From Gibbula magus (taxonomy: Eukaryota > Mollusca > Gastropoda > Trochida > Trochidae), in the NCBI GenBank assembly GCA_936450465.1, contig OW388292.1, positions 4,111,756-4,175,755 on the forward strand: DNA of 64,000 bases, given 5' to 3'. The position numbers and the translations under genes were made by a program. Position 1 is the first letter of the stretch. Each line of letters begins with the position of its first letter. Shown here piece by piece: positions 24,475 through 34,184 of this stretch. The notes beneath the pieces were generated by a model. The model ran no database searches. It had not been told where the DNA came from and saw only the letters and a program-made list of their open reading frames with translations.

Positions 24475-26260
24475 CCTTTTATTAGTTTTGTTCTGCTTTT
24501 AATTTTACTCCCACTAAGAACAGAAAGCACTTGGTGGGCTTTTTTTCTGGAGCTTGTTTAGAGCTTAATTATTGCCCTATCAATATCTTTATTTTTGGAG
24601 TAGATTTTTTGTTTGCCTTGTGGTTTAGGGAGAGTTTGTTTAGTTTGGTAAGCCTTAGTGGAGTTTGTATATTGTTTATGCCATGCCTGTTTTACACAAG
24701 ATTTTGAAAGGCTTTTTGCCCCTTGTTTCGAATGGTAAAAAGGAAGTGAATTTGGAAGTTTAAGGCCCTCCTTTGCTGCTTTGTCGGCTTTTTCGTTGCC
24801 AATTATGCTGACAAGGGCTGGTACCCATAGGAGTTTTACTGTCTTACCCTGATTGTTAAGAGATGGAATGCTTGTGAAGCTTTGAAGTTCCAGCCCAGAA
24901 GTTTAAGGTGAGCTGGTCCCGTCTCGTTGTGAGGGGAATTTCACGAGTTAGGGCTTGGAGTGCTTCGAGTGAGGTACCCTTTTGAGTGCGGGTGGCTAAT
25001 TTTAATTCCTGATATTGGATGCAGTTAATGATGAGTTGATGAGAGTAGGTTTTAGGGAGTTATATATAGGAGCGCCATAGTCCAATTTGGACCTTATTAG
25101 TGAGGTATATAGTTGGAGTAGGGTTTGCCTATTTGCTCCCCAGCCTGTGCCGGAGATTGCTCTCATGACATTAAGGTCTTTCGAGCATCTAAGTTTTAGG
25201 TCTTTGACATGACCTTCCCAGTTGAGATGCTCATCAAAGATTAGCCCTAAGAATTTAGTTTGTTTTTGGAAGTTTATTTTGTTATTTAAAAAAAAGAGAG
25301 ATTGGGAGTGATAGGGCGCATATTTTTATGTTTAAATACTACCCCTATGGTTTTTTCCGCATTTAGTTTAAAGCCCCATTTGTCGGCCCATTGGTCGACT
25401 TTATTTAGTGCGGATTGGAGTAAGGTGGTAGAAGTATGGAGATTGTTACAACGTGCCAATAGGCACCGTCGTCTGCAAATTTGGAAGTGTTTATTTTTGG
25501 TGAGATGCCTTCGAAAAGGTCATCCACCATGATATTGAATAAGGTGGGGCTAATGATGCTGCCTTGTGGGGTGCCATTTGCCAAAAGAAATTTTTCCGAT
25601 TTTTGGTTTTCGACCCCGACAGTTATTTGCCTATTGTGTAGGAAATTCTGGATGTATAGTTAATTATGTTGCCTGAAAGGCCTTTTTTAGTTAATCTCTG
25701 GATGAGGCCGTTATGCCACGCCATATTGAAAGCTTTGTAAAAATCCAGGAAGATTACGAGTGTATAGTGCTTTTTGTTTTGGCCTATTTTAATATCTTGC
25801 TCGAAGCGAGCAATATTTTTGAAGGTAGAACGACCAGGAGTGAAGCCACTTTGGTCGGTGTTTAAGGGATTGGTGTTTAGGTGGGATTGGAGGCGATGTT
25901 TTACCATTGATTCCATTCTTTACAGAGGTTTGAGGTTATAGGTGGGCCTATAGGAATTGGGGTTCCCAGAGGGTTTATTTGGTTTAGGTATTGGGATTAC
26001 TAAAGCTTTCTTCCAGTTGGTTGGAAGCTTGCCCTGTTTCCAAATGGTGTTATAGAGATTTAGGAGAATATTAAGTGTGGAGGGGGTAGCTTCTTAATTA
26101 TTTGGTAGGTGGCAAGGTCTAGCCCTGGAGCCGTTCCTTTTTTTCCTATTATTTAATACGAAGTGAAGCTCCTCCATAGTGAATGCTTTGTTGATTGGTT
26201 TGTTTTCTGTTGATTGCTTTGTGGTGCTTGCAGTGGTTTTTTTTGGAGAAATGAGCTCAT
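24475..26260 (-). mobile_element. Degenerate LINE (I-like) with reverse transcriptase and RNase H remnants
   Basis: Read on the minus strand, the 5' part has PIPKPNKPSGNPNSYRP (25960-26010), the usual block before the RT fingers. RT motif A-like LVIFLDFYKAFNMAWH follows (about 25720-25770), then motif B-like NGTPQGSIISPTLFN (about 25540-25590) and the catalytic box FADD (about 25460-25480). The thumb block KFLGLIFDEHLNW is near 25215-25260. Farther on, about 24785-24840, WVPALVSIIGNEKADKAAKE matches the end of an RNase H domain (usual form WVPGHxGIxGNExAD). RT plus RNase H suits the I group of non-LTR elements. Several frame changes and stops show that it is dead. The endonuclease end is missing or too decayed to see, and both boundaries are approximate. 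Confidence 0.8.
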
Positions 26261-26626
26261 CGTATTGTATTAAAGAAGATTGATCCAGTCAAAACCATCT
26301 GATGTTTACTCTTTTCTATATATAACCTCACGTGAGAAGTAACTAATTATATCATCTTTACTTTGGTAAACTAAAACAGAAATTTAAAAGAAAACCTCAG
26401 TAAACTATTCCTAAAACTAAAGAAAACCAGTAGGAACATTCTAAGTAATTTACCTTAAAATTAACAATTACTACTTGAATGAATAAAATATGCAAACAGT
26501 TTTACCAATTATGCATAAAATTACATTACAATAGCAGAGTATGTTTCTTACATTTGTGTTCGCTTAAACTTTGCCTAAATTGTCTCAACCAGGATATCTC
26601 CATCATGGAATCAGTGGACATGAGCT
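26261..26626. other. Spacer between the LINE and the recombinase retrotransposon
   Basis: AT-rich; nothing identified. Confidence 0.4.
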
Positions 26627-26801
26627 ATATAATTTCTTTCGTTTGAAGAACGAATTAGAATGAAATTATGTTCTCCTTGCGTAGGAAAGTACTACATGTT
26701 TGTTAAGGGAGGCCGCTAGAGGGCGTTGATATGAGTACATAAGTGAAGGCGCGAATTCTAAGTTGCATTCTCAGTTGCGGTGCGCTCGAGTCAGGTTTTG
26801 A
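26627..26801 (+). repeat. Left terminal direct repeat of the recombinase retrotransposon
   Basis: It shares about 96% identity with 32451-32624. It begins ATATAATTTCTTTCG and ends GAGTCAGGTTTTGA, and it contains GGCCGCTAGAGGGCG. The TATA-like site is changed to TACATAAG in this copy. The gag-like ATG follows only seven bases after its end, so the promoter and start of translation are nearly contiguous. Confidence 0.92.
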
Positions 26802-26808
26802 TTGAATC

Positions 26809-27460
26809 ATGGATCAGAATATACCTATCTCGGAGAAGTTAGATGAGATTTGGTTAAAGTTGAACCAGTCTAAAGCTGAAATTGTCAAATCTGTAGAGGG
26901 TAGATTGGAGTCGATTCGGGGCGAATTCTTATAAACAAGTAAAGAGTTAACGAAGTTGAAAGCTGCTAAGGAAATAGTCTGGAAAAAAGAAGGCAACAAA
27001 GTGCAATATAATTTCAATTCCGAGACGTTGGACAGTCTAGAGCAGAAATTTGCTATTCAATATAAGAAGTTTGAATACGCCTCCGAGATCGTCGACTCAG
27101 AAACAGAACGCATCAAACAACGCAATAAGCTTATACGAATTGCTGACACTTCTGAAGGAGGGATCGCCGCTAATGGCTGCAATATTGCCCAAGTGGCGTT
27201 AAACAAAAACTCACTCACTCACTTAAGGAGGGTGGGAAACTGTGAGAAATTCCGTTTCCCAGGATCTCGCGGAAGATTCAGACGACGACAAGCGGATTTC
27301 AAGCGCAGAAAATAAAGCAGTCCGGAAATTCAAAGCAAAGAATGCGCGTTTTGCACGGACGCCGTACAACAGGGCTCGAGGTGGTCGTGCTGCTTCTGCT
27401 AGTGTCACTTCTGCTGAATCTGGGCCAAGCGTTAATCAGCCCTTTCGTAGGAGTTCTCTC
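26809..27460 (+). pseudogene. Broken gag-like first ORF of the recombinase retrotransposon
   Basis: The ATG at 26809 opens a charged, coiled-coil-like N-terminus. A TAA at 26932 interrupts it, but the same frame continues as a lysine/glutamate-rich region to about 27162. A 70-bp SINE fragment plus duplication (27163-27232) then shifts the frame. After it, the segment with QDLAEDSDDDKRISSAENKA followed by basic and Arg/Gly stretches resembles the C-terminal part of DIRS-order first ORFs. It is cut at 27460 by the LINE insertion. In DIRS elements this ORF is thought to encode the capsid-like protein. Assignment rests on position and composition plus the EDSDDDKRI-type motif. Confidence 0.65.
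27163..27224 (+). mobile_element. SINE 3'-tail fragment inserted in gag, 8-bp target duplication
   Basis: The sequence AAGTGGCGTTAAACAAAAAC then TCACTCACTCACT is the 3' end of the mollusc-type SINE also seen at 33514-33842. AAGGAGGG stands on both sides (27155-27162 and 27225-27232), a typical target-site duplication. Only about 62 bp inserted, an extreme 5' truncation. Confidence 0.75.
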
Positions 27461-28870
27461 AAATTCAAATTCAAATTCTTTATTCTCTATACACCACCAC
27501 TGGTGGTACAAGAGCATAGTAATATAAACAAAACAAACATATACAAAATGTGAAGGTCAATATTAGTACAGTTCTTTCAGTTCGGTATTTACAATTGTTA
27601 TAAATCTGGACAATTTCTTTACGAGTTTTTGTGAACATAACAATGTTTTCATTTTGTGGATATTTGGGAAAATATATATATATTCTGGTATATACAGTTT
27701 TCTTCTATCTGAGAAAGCTGAATATCGAAACAAGTAGTGAAATTCATCTGCTATTGATGGAGAGTTACAGAGCGGGCAATTTCTATTTTCACGTGAGATG
27801 CCTTTCCAGCGGCCAGTTTCAATAGGTAGATAGTGATTACTTGTTCTAAATAGTAATAAAGGGTATGAAATTGGTTTAGGCATTAAGAGATAAGGTTCAA
27901 AAGAGAAAGAGCTTTTAATAAATTTATAATAATATCCTTTAGAGCTTTCAGAGATATCACTTTGCCAGCTCTGTAAGAATTGGTCCTTTAATGTACGGTC
28001 TATTAGTGCTACAATTTCGTTGATTGAATAATACATAGGTTCAGAGAACATACACGTTAATCCACAATTGTTAAAAAGCATCTTTATATAGCTAAACCAG
28101 GGGTTACGAACACTGAGTGATTCATTGTGCCTTAATAGCCTGTAGAGGTCGATTGAGAATTTGGTTGGAACATCCAATGTTTCGAGCTTATACCAAAATT
28201 TGATCATTTTTAAAGCTACAGGTATTTTAAGGGGAAATCTTCCAAGCTCGCCATAGACCATAAAGTTTGGTGTTGATGGCCGAAGACCTGCCGCTAATTT
28301 CATAAACTTTAGATGCACCTTTTCAATAATATCTAAGTTTTCGTAACCCCATATTTCAGAGCCATATGTTAAAATTGGTAAAATCATTACATCAAAAGCT
28401 TGAAGAAGCGAATCTACTGGTAGATTGATATTACGTGCTCTTTTAATAAGTGAAAACATTGCTTTTCTTGCGCTGTTTGCAAGATCTTTCATCGCAAAAA
28501 TCATTCTTCTATTCCTATGAAAAGTAATCCCGAGATAAGTGTAAGAGTCTGATATTTCAATATTTTTCTCTCCGAAGCAGAAAGACAGTTTTGATTTGGA
28601 TGCTATACCACTTCCAAATATAACAATCTTAGTTTTAGCGGAGTTTCTCCCAAAAGTACCGTATCATCAGCATATAAAAGTATTAATAACTTAATACACA
28701 AGTCAGTGTAATCAACATCAATGCTATTAAATGTGACACCCTGGCACCCTTGCCGACTTAAATAATTTTCTTAGTCATTAAGGAAAATAGAGAACAACAA
28801 AGGTGAGAGATTTTCGCCTTGACGAACACCACGAGCCTGTGAGCCGGAGCCGGAGCCTGTTTCTCGTGCG
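27461..28870 (-). mobile_element. 5'-truncated LINE inserted in the recombinase retrotransposon
   Basis: On the minus strand it runs from RT motif B (RQGENLSPLLFSIFLND, about 28775-28830) through the catalytic box LLYADDTVLL (about 28640-28670) to an RT/C-terminal frame at 28504-27563. That frame carries a YLGITFHR block just upstream and a C-terminal CPLC...H zinc-finger-like site. The 3' end has repeated AAATTC hexamers (27461-27478 on the plus strand). GGAGTTCTCTC (27450-27460) and GGAGTTTCTCTC (28871-28882) form an 11-12-bp target duplication. 5' truncation and a hexamer tail are the usual signs of target-primed insertion. A stop after FLND and a frameshift near 28620 show that it is dead. 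The clade is not assigned, though the CR1/L2 side is possible. Confidence 0.85.
27563..28504 (-). pseudogene. C-terminal part of LINE ORF2 (after the RT palm)
   Basis: This is a continuous 313-codon frame, the longest non-repeat open frame in the window. It contains ILTYGSEIWGYE, the standard RT thumb-adjacent block, and RNCPLCNSPSIADEFHYLF, a Cys-Cys-His cluster like the terminal zinc finger of many LINE ORF2 proteins. It lacks the RT catalytic core in frame, which lies upstream across a frameshift. It belongs to the 27461-28870 insertion, not to a host gene. Confidence 0.8.
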
Positions 28871-28882
28871 GGAGTTTCTCTC

Positions 28883-31357
28883 ACTGGAGACGTCACTGTC
28901 CCCACACCAACGGACAGCAGCAGTCTACTACCCGGATAACGACCACATTGAGTTGACTCATAATTACTTCGAATATGAGCAGGGTAATGCCGAGATAATA
29001 GTGAAGGAAAGGTTAAAAAAAACAGTATTAACTTTTGGTGTCATATAGGTTGTTCAAATTTTGTGCTTGACATTTTACCAGTCTGATTAAAATCGACGGT
29101 TTTCCGTGGAATAAATTTTGCAAAATAGAACATCTACCGGGATACGAACTCACATCGGTCGTAGGTTCCACGCCAAACCGTCTGAAAACAGTCCGTAGAC
29201 TCGCGTGTTCGAGCGCAATTCAAGTAGCCAATCAAAAGAAGCCAAACAAATGCTTTCGGTGCGAGAAGCTAGGGGCAGATAACTCCAAACAGCTATCCTT
29301 TGGTCTGTTCCGCTGTTCTGCTTTCAAAACAGTGACCGTTTAAATACTATTATGTGATTGGTCAGCTATTTGACTGGGCTTTGGCTGTGCTAAACTGGTT
29401 CCGAACATGCGCCTATACGGGATGTTCTCAGACTTTGTGCAGTGGAATCTACAGAACCTGTTCGTATCCCAGTTGATGCATAATTTTGCAAATTTTATTC
29501 CTCGGAACAAGGTCGATTTTAATCAGACTGGACATTTTACAGAATGGATATAAAATACCTTTTTATTCCACTCCACCTAAAATGGATTTAAACAATAACA
29601 AATCGGCCATGATGCATAAAGATTTTGTTACGGAGGCTATTGATGATTTGAACGAAAAGGTTTGGTCGTTGAATGCTCACATAAACCTATAGTCGTAAAC
29701 CCCCTCTCGGTTTCTGTTCAATGTTCAGGCAAAAAGAGACTAATTAATCTTGGACCTGTCAGTGGTGAATACTCATATCTGGAAGCAATCTGTGAAGTAT
29801 GAAGACTGGAGAACAGCTTTGTTGTATATAAAGAAAAATGACTGGATTGTTAAATTTGACATTCACTCGGCCTACCACTATATAGATATATTTTAAGAAC
29901 ATACACAGTTTCTTTGATTTTCCTGGATGAAGGGTAGTCTTAGAAAGTTTTACAAATTTCTTGTCTTGCCTTTTCGGCTAACGTCGGCGCCTTATGTATT
30001 CATTAAGTTAACTCGGCAGTCGGTGAAACACTGGAGGAGTAAAGGTTACAATGTAGTTACATTTTTAGATGACGGTCTCCTTGCATGTGATTCCCAATGC
30101 AATACCACAGAGGTTGCAAACGTCGTGAAGCAGGATATCAGTCATTCCGGATTCGTGCCCAAAGTAGAAAAATCACTGTGGGAACCGTGTCAGAGTGTAG
30201 AATGGTTAGGGCTTATTATCGATACAAGTTCGATGACGTTGTCTATACCTCAAAGGAAAACAGACAAGTTTATACAGTGTGTTCAAGGTCTGTTGTCATC
30301 TAACGGGACTGTACCAGTGAGGAAGATTGCTCCTGTAGTAGGTCAGATAATAAGCATGAGAATTGTGCTCGGATCTGTCGCCCAGCTAATGACGAAGTCA
30401 TTGTCCCTGCAAACTGTCGATATCATATCGTGGAATGATAATGTGATTCTCTCAGATCTTAGTATCGAACAGCTTCAGTTTTTGTTATGTAATATAGCCA
30501 ACTATACAGAGAGATGTCTCACCGAGCCCAGTGCCGTTACACGGATTGTGTATAGTGATGCAAGTGCAGTCGGGTACGGGGGGTACTGTGTTCAATTTGG
30601 TGACGTACAATCACATGGTCAGTGGTCTTCTGACGAGGCTAAAGGAATCTCTACATATCGAGAGTTAAAAGCTGTGTATATGGTTGTGCAGAGTATTGTA
30701 TCTAAGTTGAGATCGCAGCGGGTCAAGTGGTTCACAGACAATTAGAATGTGGAAATTATTGTATCCAAAGGATCTATGAAGAAACATTTGCAGGGTATTG
30801 CGCTGAAGATATTCGACTAGTGTATCGAATACCATATTTATTTAGAGATGCAGTGGTTACCTCGTTCTGAGAACGATAGAGCCGACTATTTGAGCAAGAT
30901 TATAGATTCAGACGATTGGGGCATTGCTGATCATGTTTTTCAGCATATGAATTCCATGTGGGGCCCATATGATACAGATTTGTTCGCATCATATTATAAC
31001 AATAAGGTGGCAAGGTTTTACTCCAGGTTTTGGAACCCGGGATCACGAGGTGTTGGTGCATTTACTATGAGCTGGGACGAAGGGAACAGCTGGATAGTAC
31101 CTCCAGTGTATTTAGTGGCCAGGGTACTACAGCATTTGTCTAGAAGTCAGTGTAAAGCCACTTTGATAGTACCTCAATGGTATTCTGCAAGTTTTTGGCC
31201 TCTTTTGTGTCCAAAGGGTGTGTTTGTGTCTCAAGTAAAAGATGTGATTTATTTACTCACGTGTAAAGAGGCATATGTGCCGAGTAGACAGGGAAACTGC
31301 CTGTTTGGTATGAGCAATTTAAATTTTCAAATGTTTGCTCTTCGTGTACAGTATTGA
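28883..31357 (+). pseudogene. Broken pol of the recombinase retrotransposon: reverse transcriptase and RNase H
   Basis: The N-terminal part has NYFEYEQGNAEIIVKERLKK (28945-29020). After a frame change in an A8 run comes a segment interrupted by the MITE at 29079-29530. NGYKIPFYSTPP (about 29540-29580) is a block typical of DIRS-order polymerases. RT motif A is KFDIHSAYHYID (about 29850-29885), and the catalytic box is VTFLDDGLLA (30058-30087). RNase H starts at YSDASAVGYGGY (about 30550-30585), and its end motif WLPRSENDRADYLS is at 30851-30893. Stops at about 30743 and 30818 separate the blocks. The domain order RT then RNase H, followed by a recombinase, suits the DIRS order. The continuing frame to 31357 matches the stretch between RNase H and recombinase in this order. 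Confidence 0.8.
29079..29530. mobile_element. 452-bp MITE with long inverted repeats and 10-bp target duplication, inserted in pol
   Basis: The ends are CAGTCTGATTAAAATCGAC and its perfect reverse complement. Weaker pairing continues inward for about 120 bp (left to about 29200, right from about 29415). GACATTTTAC stands on both sides (29069-29078 and 29531-29540). Long inverted repeats plus a 9-11-bp duplication are typical of Mutator-like non-autonomous elements; this classification is an inference. No coding capacity. It lies within the retrotransposon's pol reading frame. Confidence 0.88.
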
Positions 31358-32359
31358 ATTTTGTGTTTACAGATGTATTTTTGCACGTGTTTGCTGAGGA
31401 GATAGTGACGCTACCGCCGAGTGTGATACCGCTATCTGGAGCCGTGCCGGAGCTTTTGTCCCACGCAAGAGCGTCGTCCATCTGCAGAAAGTACGAGCAT
31501 GGATTCCGTGCATGGAAAAGGTGGGCAGTGGCTAACGGTATGTCAACCGTTTTACCGTTGAGTCCTTGCACAGTGCATTATACCTGTTATCAGTGATACA
31601 ATGTTCAGAGTCTGTTTCACCGGTACAAAATGCTTTTTATAGCATGAGGCATTTCCATGATATAGTTGGTTTATTATCTCCAACAGATAATGCTCTAGTT
31701 GTTAATGTGTTAGAAGCCGCTAAAACCGGTGAGGAAAAAAGAGCCAATTACGTTAGAATTGCTTGAAAAGATGTTTGAAGAGAAAATGCGTGACCCCAAT
31801 GTATATAATTTGAGAACTGTATATCTATGTGTCTTCAAGCCTTTGCTGGTTTTTTACGTTCTTCTGAATTGCTGAATGTGAAATTTGGTGATTTCATTTT
31901 CTATGATGCGTATATGACTGTTTTCATCGAAAGTTCGAAAACTGATGTATATCGTGATGGAGCGTGGTTGGTTATCGGTAGAACCAATACAAAGATGTGT
32001 CCAGTAAAGTGTTTGTCGAAGTATCTTCTCTTTGTCAAAATGCTGACTCTGAGTCCTTTGTTTTAAGGAATTTGTGTAGAACAAAAAATGGTTACATTTT
32101 TAGAGCTGATAGAAAACCAATGTCTTACACGCGTCTGCGAGAGGTCTTTATGGAAGCGTTTAAAGCTTTTGTGCCTGACATTAAACGCTACGGTTTGCAT
32201 AGTTTGAGGTCAGGTGGAGCTACAGCTGCAGCCAATCGGGGGATCCCTGATAGGTTTTTCAAACGTCATGGACGATGGAAAAGCGACAGAGCTAAATATG
32301 GCTACATAAAAGATAGTGTAGAAAGCAGATTGAAAGTTTCTCTTTCTTTGGGTCTATAA
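31354..32359 (+). pseudogene. Broken tyrosine recombinase of the DIRS-order retrotransposon
   Basis: The coding sequence runs through three frame segments with two or more frameshifts (near 31570 and 31750, then near 32030). The N-terminal SAM-like DNA-binding part has ASSICRKYEHGFRAWKRWA. The catalytic part has the first arginine in GFLRSSELLNVKFGDF (about 31845-31890), then GLHSLRSGGATAAANRG (about 32195-32240; the H-x-x-R pair), HGRWKSD (about 32266-32286) and the candidate nucleophile in KYGYIKD (about 32296-32316). These are the R...HxxR...H/W...Y residues of tyrosine recombinases. The stop is at 32357-32359, about 90 bases before the right terminal repeat. In intact elements this enzyme would insert a circular DNA intermediate. 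Confidence 0.85.
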
Positions 32360-32450
32360 TAACCCGTTCTTTGAGTCTCAGGAGTGCACCGCACATGATA
32401 TCCCATACCAGTGTTGTGTTGTTTGTAGTACTGAGTTAGGTGAAGGAGAA

Positions 32451-32624
32451 ATATAATTTCTTTCGTTTGAGGAACGAATTAGAATGAAATTATTTTCTCC
32501 TTGCGTAGGAAAGTACTACATGTTTGTTAAGGGAGGCCGCTAGAGGGCGCTGATATGAGTATATAAGTGAAGGCGCGAATTCTAAGTGCATTCTCAGTTG
32601 CGGTGCGCTCGAGTCAGGTTTTGA
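32451..32624 (+). repeat. Right terminal direct repeat of the recombinase retrotransposon, with core promoter
   Basis: This is the second copy of 26627-26801, one base shorter. It keeps TATATAAG (32560-32567), and 34 bases on is TCAGTT (32594-32599), matching the invertebrate initiator consensus. The pair suggests that transcription starts inside the repeat. A perfect 8-bp hairpin (ATATATCA-TATG-TGATATAT, 32641-32660) follows just outside. Confidence 0.9.
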
Positions 32625-32660
32625 CCTGTATTTGCTCTGTATATATCATATGTGATATAT

Positions 32661-33510
32661 GGTATTTCTTGTAGTAGTTTATGCACACACATTTTGTAAG
32701 ACAGAGCTGCCGAATCAACTAGTAACTGAAGTTGCAATGGTCTGTAAAGAGAATATTCTGCATATTCTGGTAATCTGATCATTTATTTCAATTCCAAAAT
32801 GTTTATATTTGCGACAACTTTCCCAATTGGACACCGCGACCTCGACAGGTCCAACAACCGGTAGATAAGCTATTTTTACATTCAAGCAGTTGGTACAACT
32901 CCAATTTAGGACTAGCTGTAAATGACGCCGCCCCGTATTTCATGGTTGCCAATGAACACAAGGCGGCAGTGTTGAAGCTGTCACGTCATGTGACATACTG
33001 TATGTAAGGTTGAAGTCTGTATGTTTGTAATATCTGCAAATCGGTTACATGAGTAATGCATTCTGATATATCGTAGAATGTGAACTGTTTCATGTGAGAA
33101 AACAAATCCATATGCTTGGAGGTAGTGACCTTTGACCCCTATTGCAGCTCCGATTCCTCGAAAAACTTGCATCACAAGAATGCTCTGGTCACATGAAGCC
33201 TCGTCTGGTCACGTGACTCACGTATCTGACAGGGTTTTAACGGAGTTATTTTCATTGATTTAGCACGAACCAATTTTATTGTGAAGCTTGAGATGTATCG
33301 AGAACATAAGGCATGATTGGAGAGACAAAAGTTCAAGCATGGCACAATAGCTGCACCTGTATTAATGTTGCGGCCTGGGATTTACCCTCTAGTAGTAATA
33401 AAGAGAAGTAAGGCTGCGGGGTGCGAGGTACTTGTTTTATTCCGATGGAAGGAATTAAGAGGGTAGAACTGAGACACTCTGTAACACATTATAATAATAA
33501 GTACAATTTC
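32661..33510. other. Unassigned intergenic DNA
   Basis: No gene or repeat recognised. Confidence 0.4.
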
Positions 33511-33513
33511 ATT

Positions 33514-33842
33514 CAAGTGAGTGAGTGAGTTCGTGTTTAACGCCGCTTTCAAGAGTATTTCACTTATATCGCGGCTGCTAGTATTATGGCAGGGAGAAAG
33601 CCCGCAACGCCATGTGGCTATGCATTGCGGTGAAACCTGCGAGCATCGGCTGGAACTAGCGAACAATGGGTGGTACTGCACTGAAATTCAGTGTAGCATT
33701 GCACCCAAACCTGACTGCGTGTAGAACAGTTCTCTACTGCAGGCAAAGTTGCCGTGCCCCTGGCGGGATTCGAACCCCGGACCTCTTGATCCGAGGCCGA
33801 ACGCGCTAACCACTGTGCTAACCACTGCGCTATCCCCCCGGG
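33514..33842 (-). mobile_element. tRNA-derived SINE, mollusc type, with duplicated A-box arm
   Basis: On the minus strand it starts with GGATAGCGCAGTGGTTAGC (A-box). ACAGTGGTTAGC is repeated, and CGGGGTTCGAATCCCGCC (B-box GGTTCGAATCC, plus strand 33766-33776) follows. The body runs about 220 bp. The tail is GGCGTTAAACACGAACTCAC then TCACTCAC. The tail matches the fragment inserted in gag at 27163-27224. RNA polymerase III would read it from the tRNA-like head. A tRNA gene is excluded by the extra A-box arm and the long body. Confidence 0.85.
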
Positions 33843-34184
33843 AGTGTAGCTACCGACGGTTAGCCCTCCGCCTAGTTGTACAGGATATCATACCTGAGCC
33901 AAGCAAATAGTATACATGAAAATATATAGGCCTACATACATGATGTAACCTGACTGAAATTAGTTCAGTCACCATAAATGACTTATGCAATAAATATAAT
34001 TAAAAGGAATAGTTTTCTTCCATGTGTGATTCATATTAATATACACAATCCAATCACACTTATGATATAAACTTATATAGAAAACCAACATTCATACACA
34101 CATTCATGCATGACATTATTCATACCTTTACTAATTACACTTTGATAAATACTTTACTGAAAATGCTTACTCTTATGCTTATTA
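33843..34184. other. Spacer before the telomere-like array
   Basis: AT-rich; nothing identified. Confidence 0.4.

Larger units (their letters stand above)
26627..32624 (+). mobile_element. DIRS-order (tyrosine recombinase) retrotransposon, fossil with three nested insertions
   Basis: The element is bounded by direct repeats of 175 and 174 bp (26627-26801 and 32451-32624). It contains, in order, a gag-like ORF, RT plus RNase H, and a tyrosine recombinase, all on the plus strand. Elements of this order integrate with a recombinase instead of an integrase and leave no target duplication; none is seen at the two outer borders. Removing the inserted SINE fragment (70 bp with its duplication), LINE (about 1.42 kb) and MITE (462 bp) leaves an element of about 4.0 kb. 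Direct rather than inverted terminal repeats point to the PAT/Ngaro-like side of the order. The second repeat pair expected for split direct repeats was not found by eye. Frameshifts and stops in every ORF show that it cannot move by itself. Confidence 0.85.

Noticed and set aside
25302..25663. Plus-strand open frames at 25.3-25.7 kb
   Set aside because: The minus strand of the same bases carries the RT motifs TPQGS and FADD, so these frames are shadows.
33752..33842. Functional tRNA gene on the minus strand
   Set aside because: The A-box arm is duplicated and a SINE body and tail follow; it is a tRNA-derived SINE.
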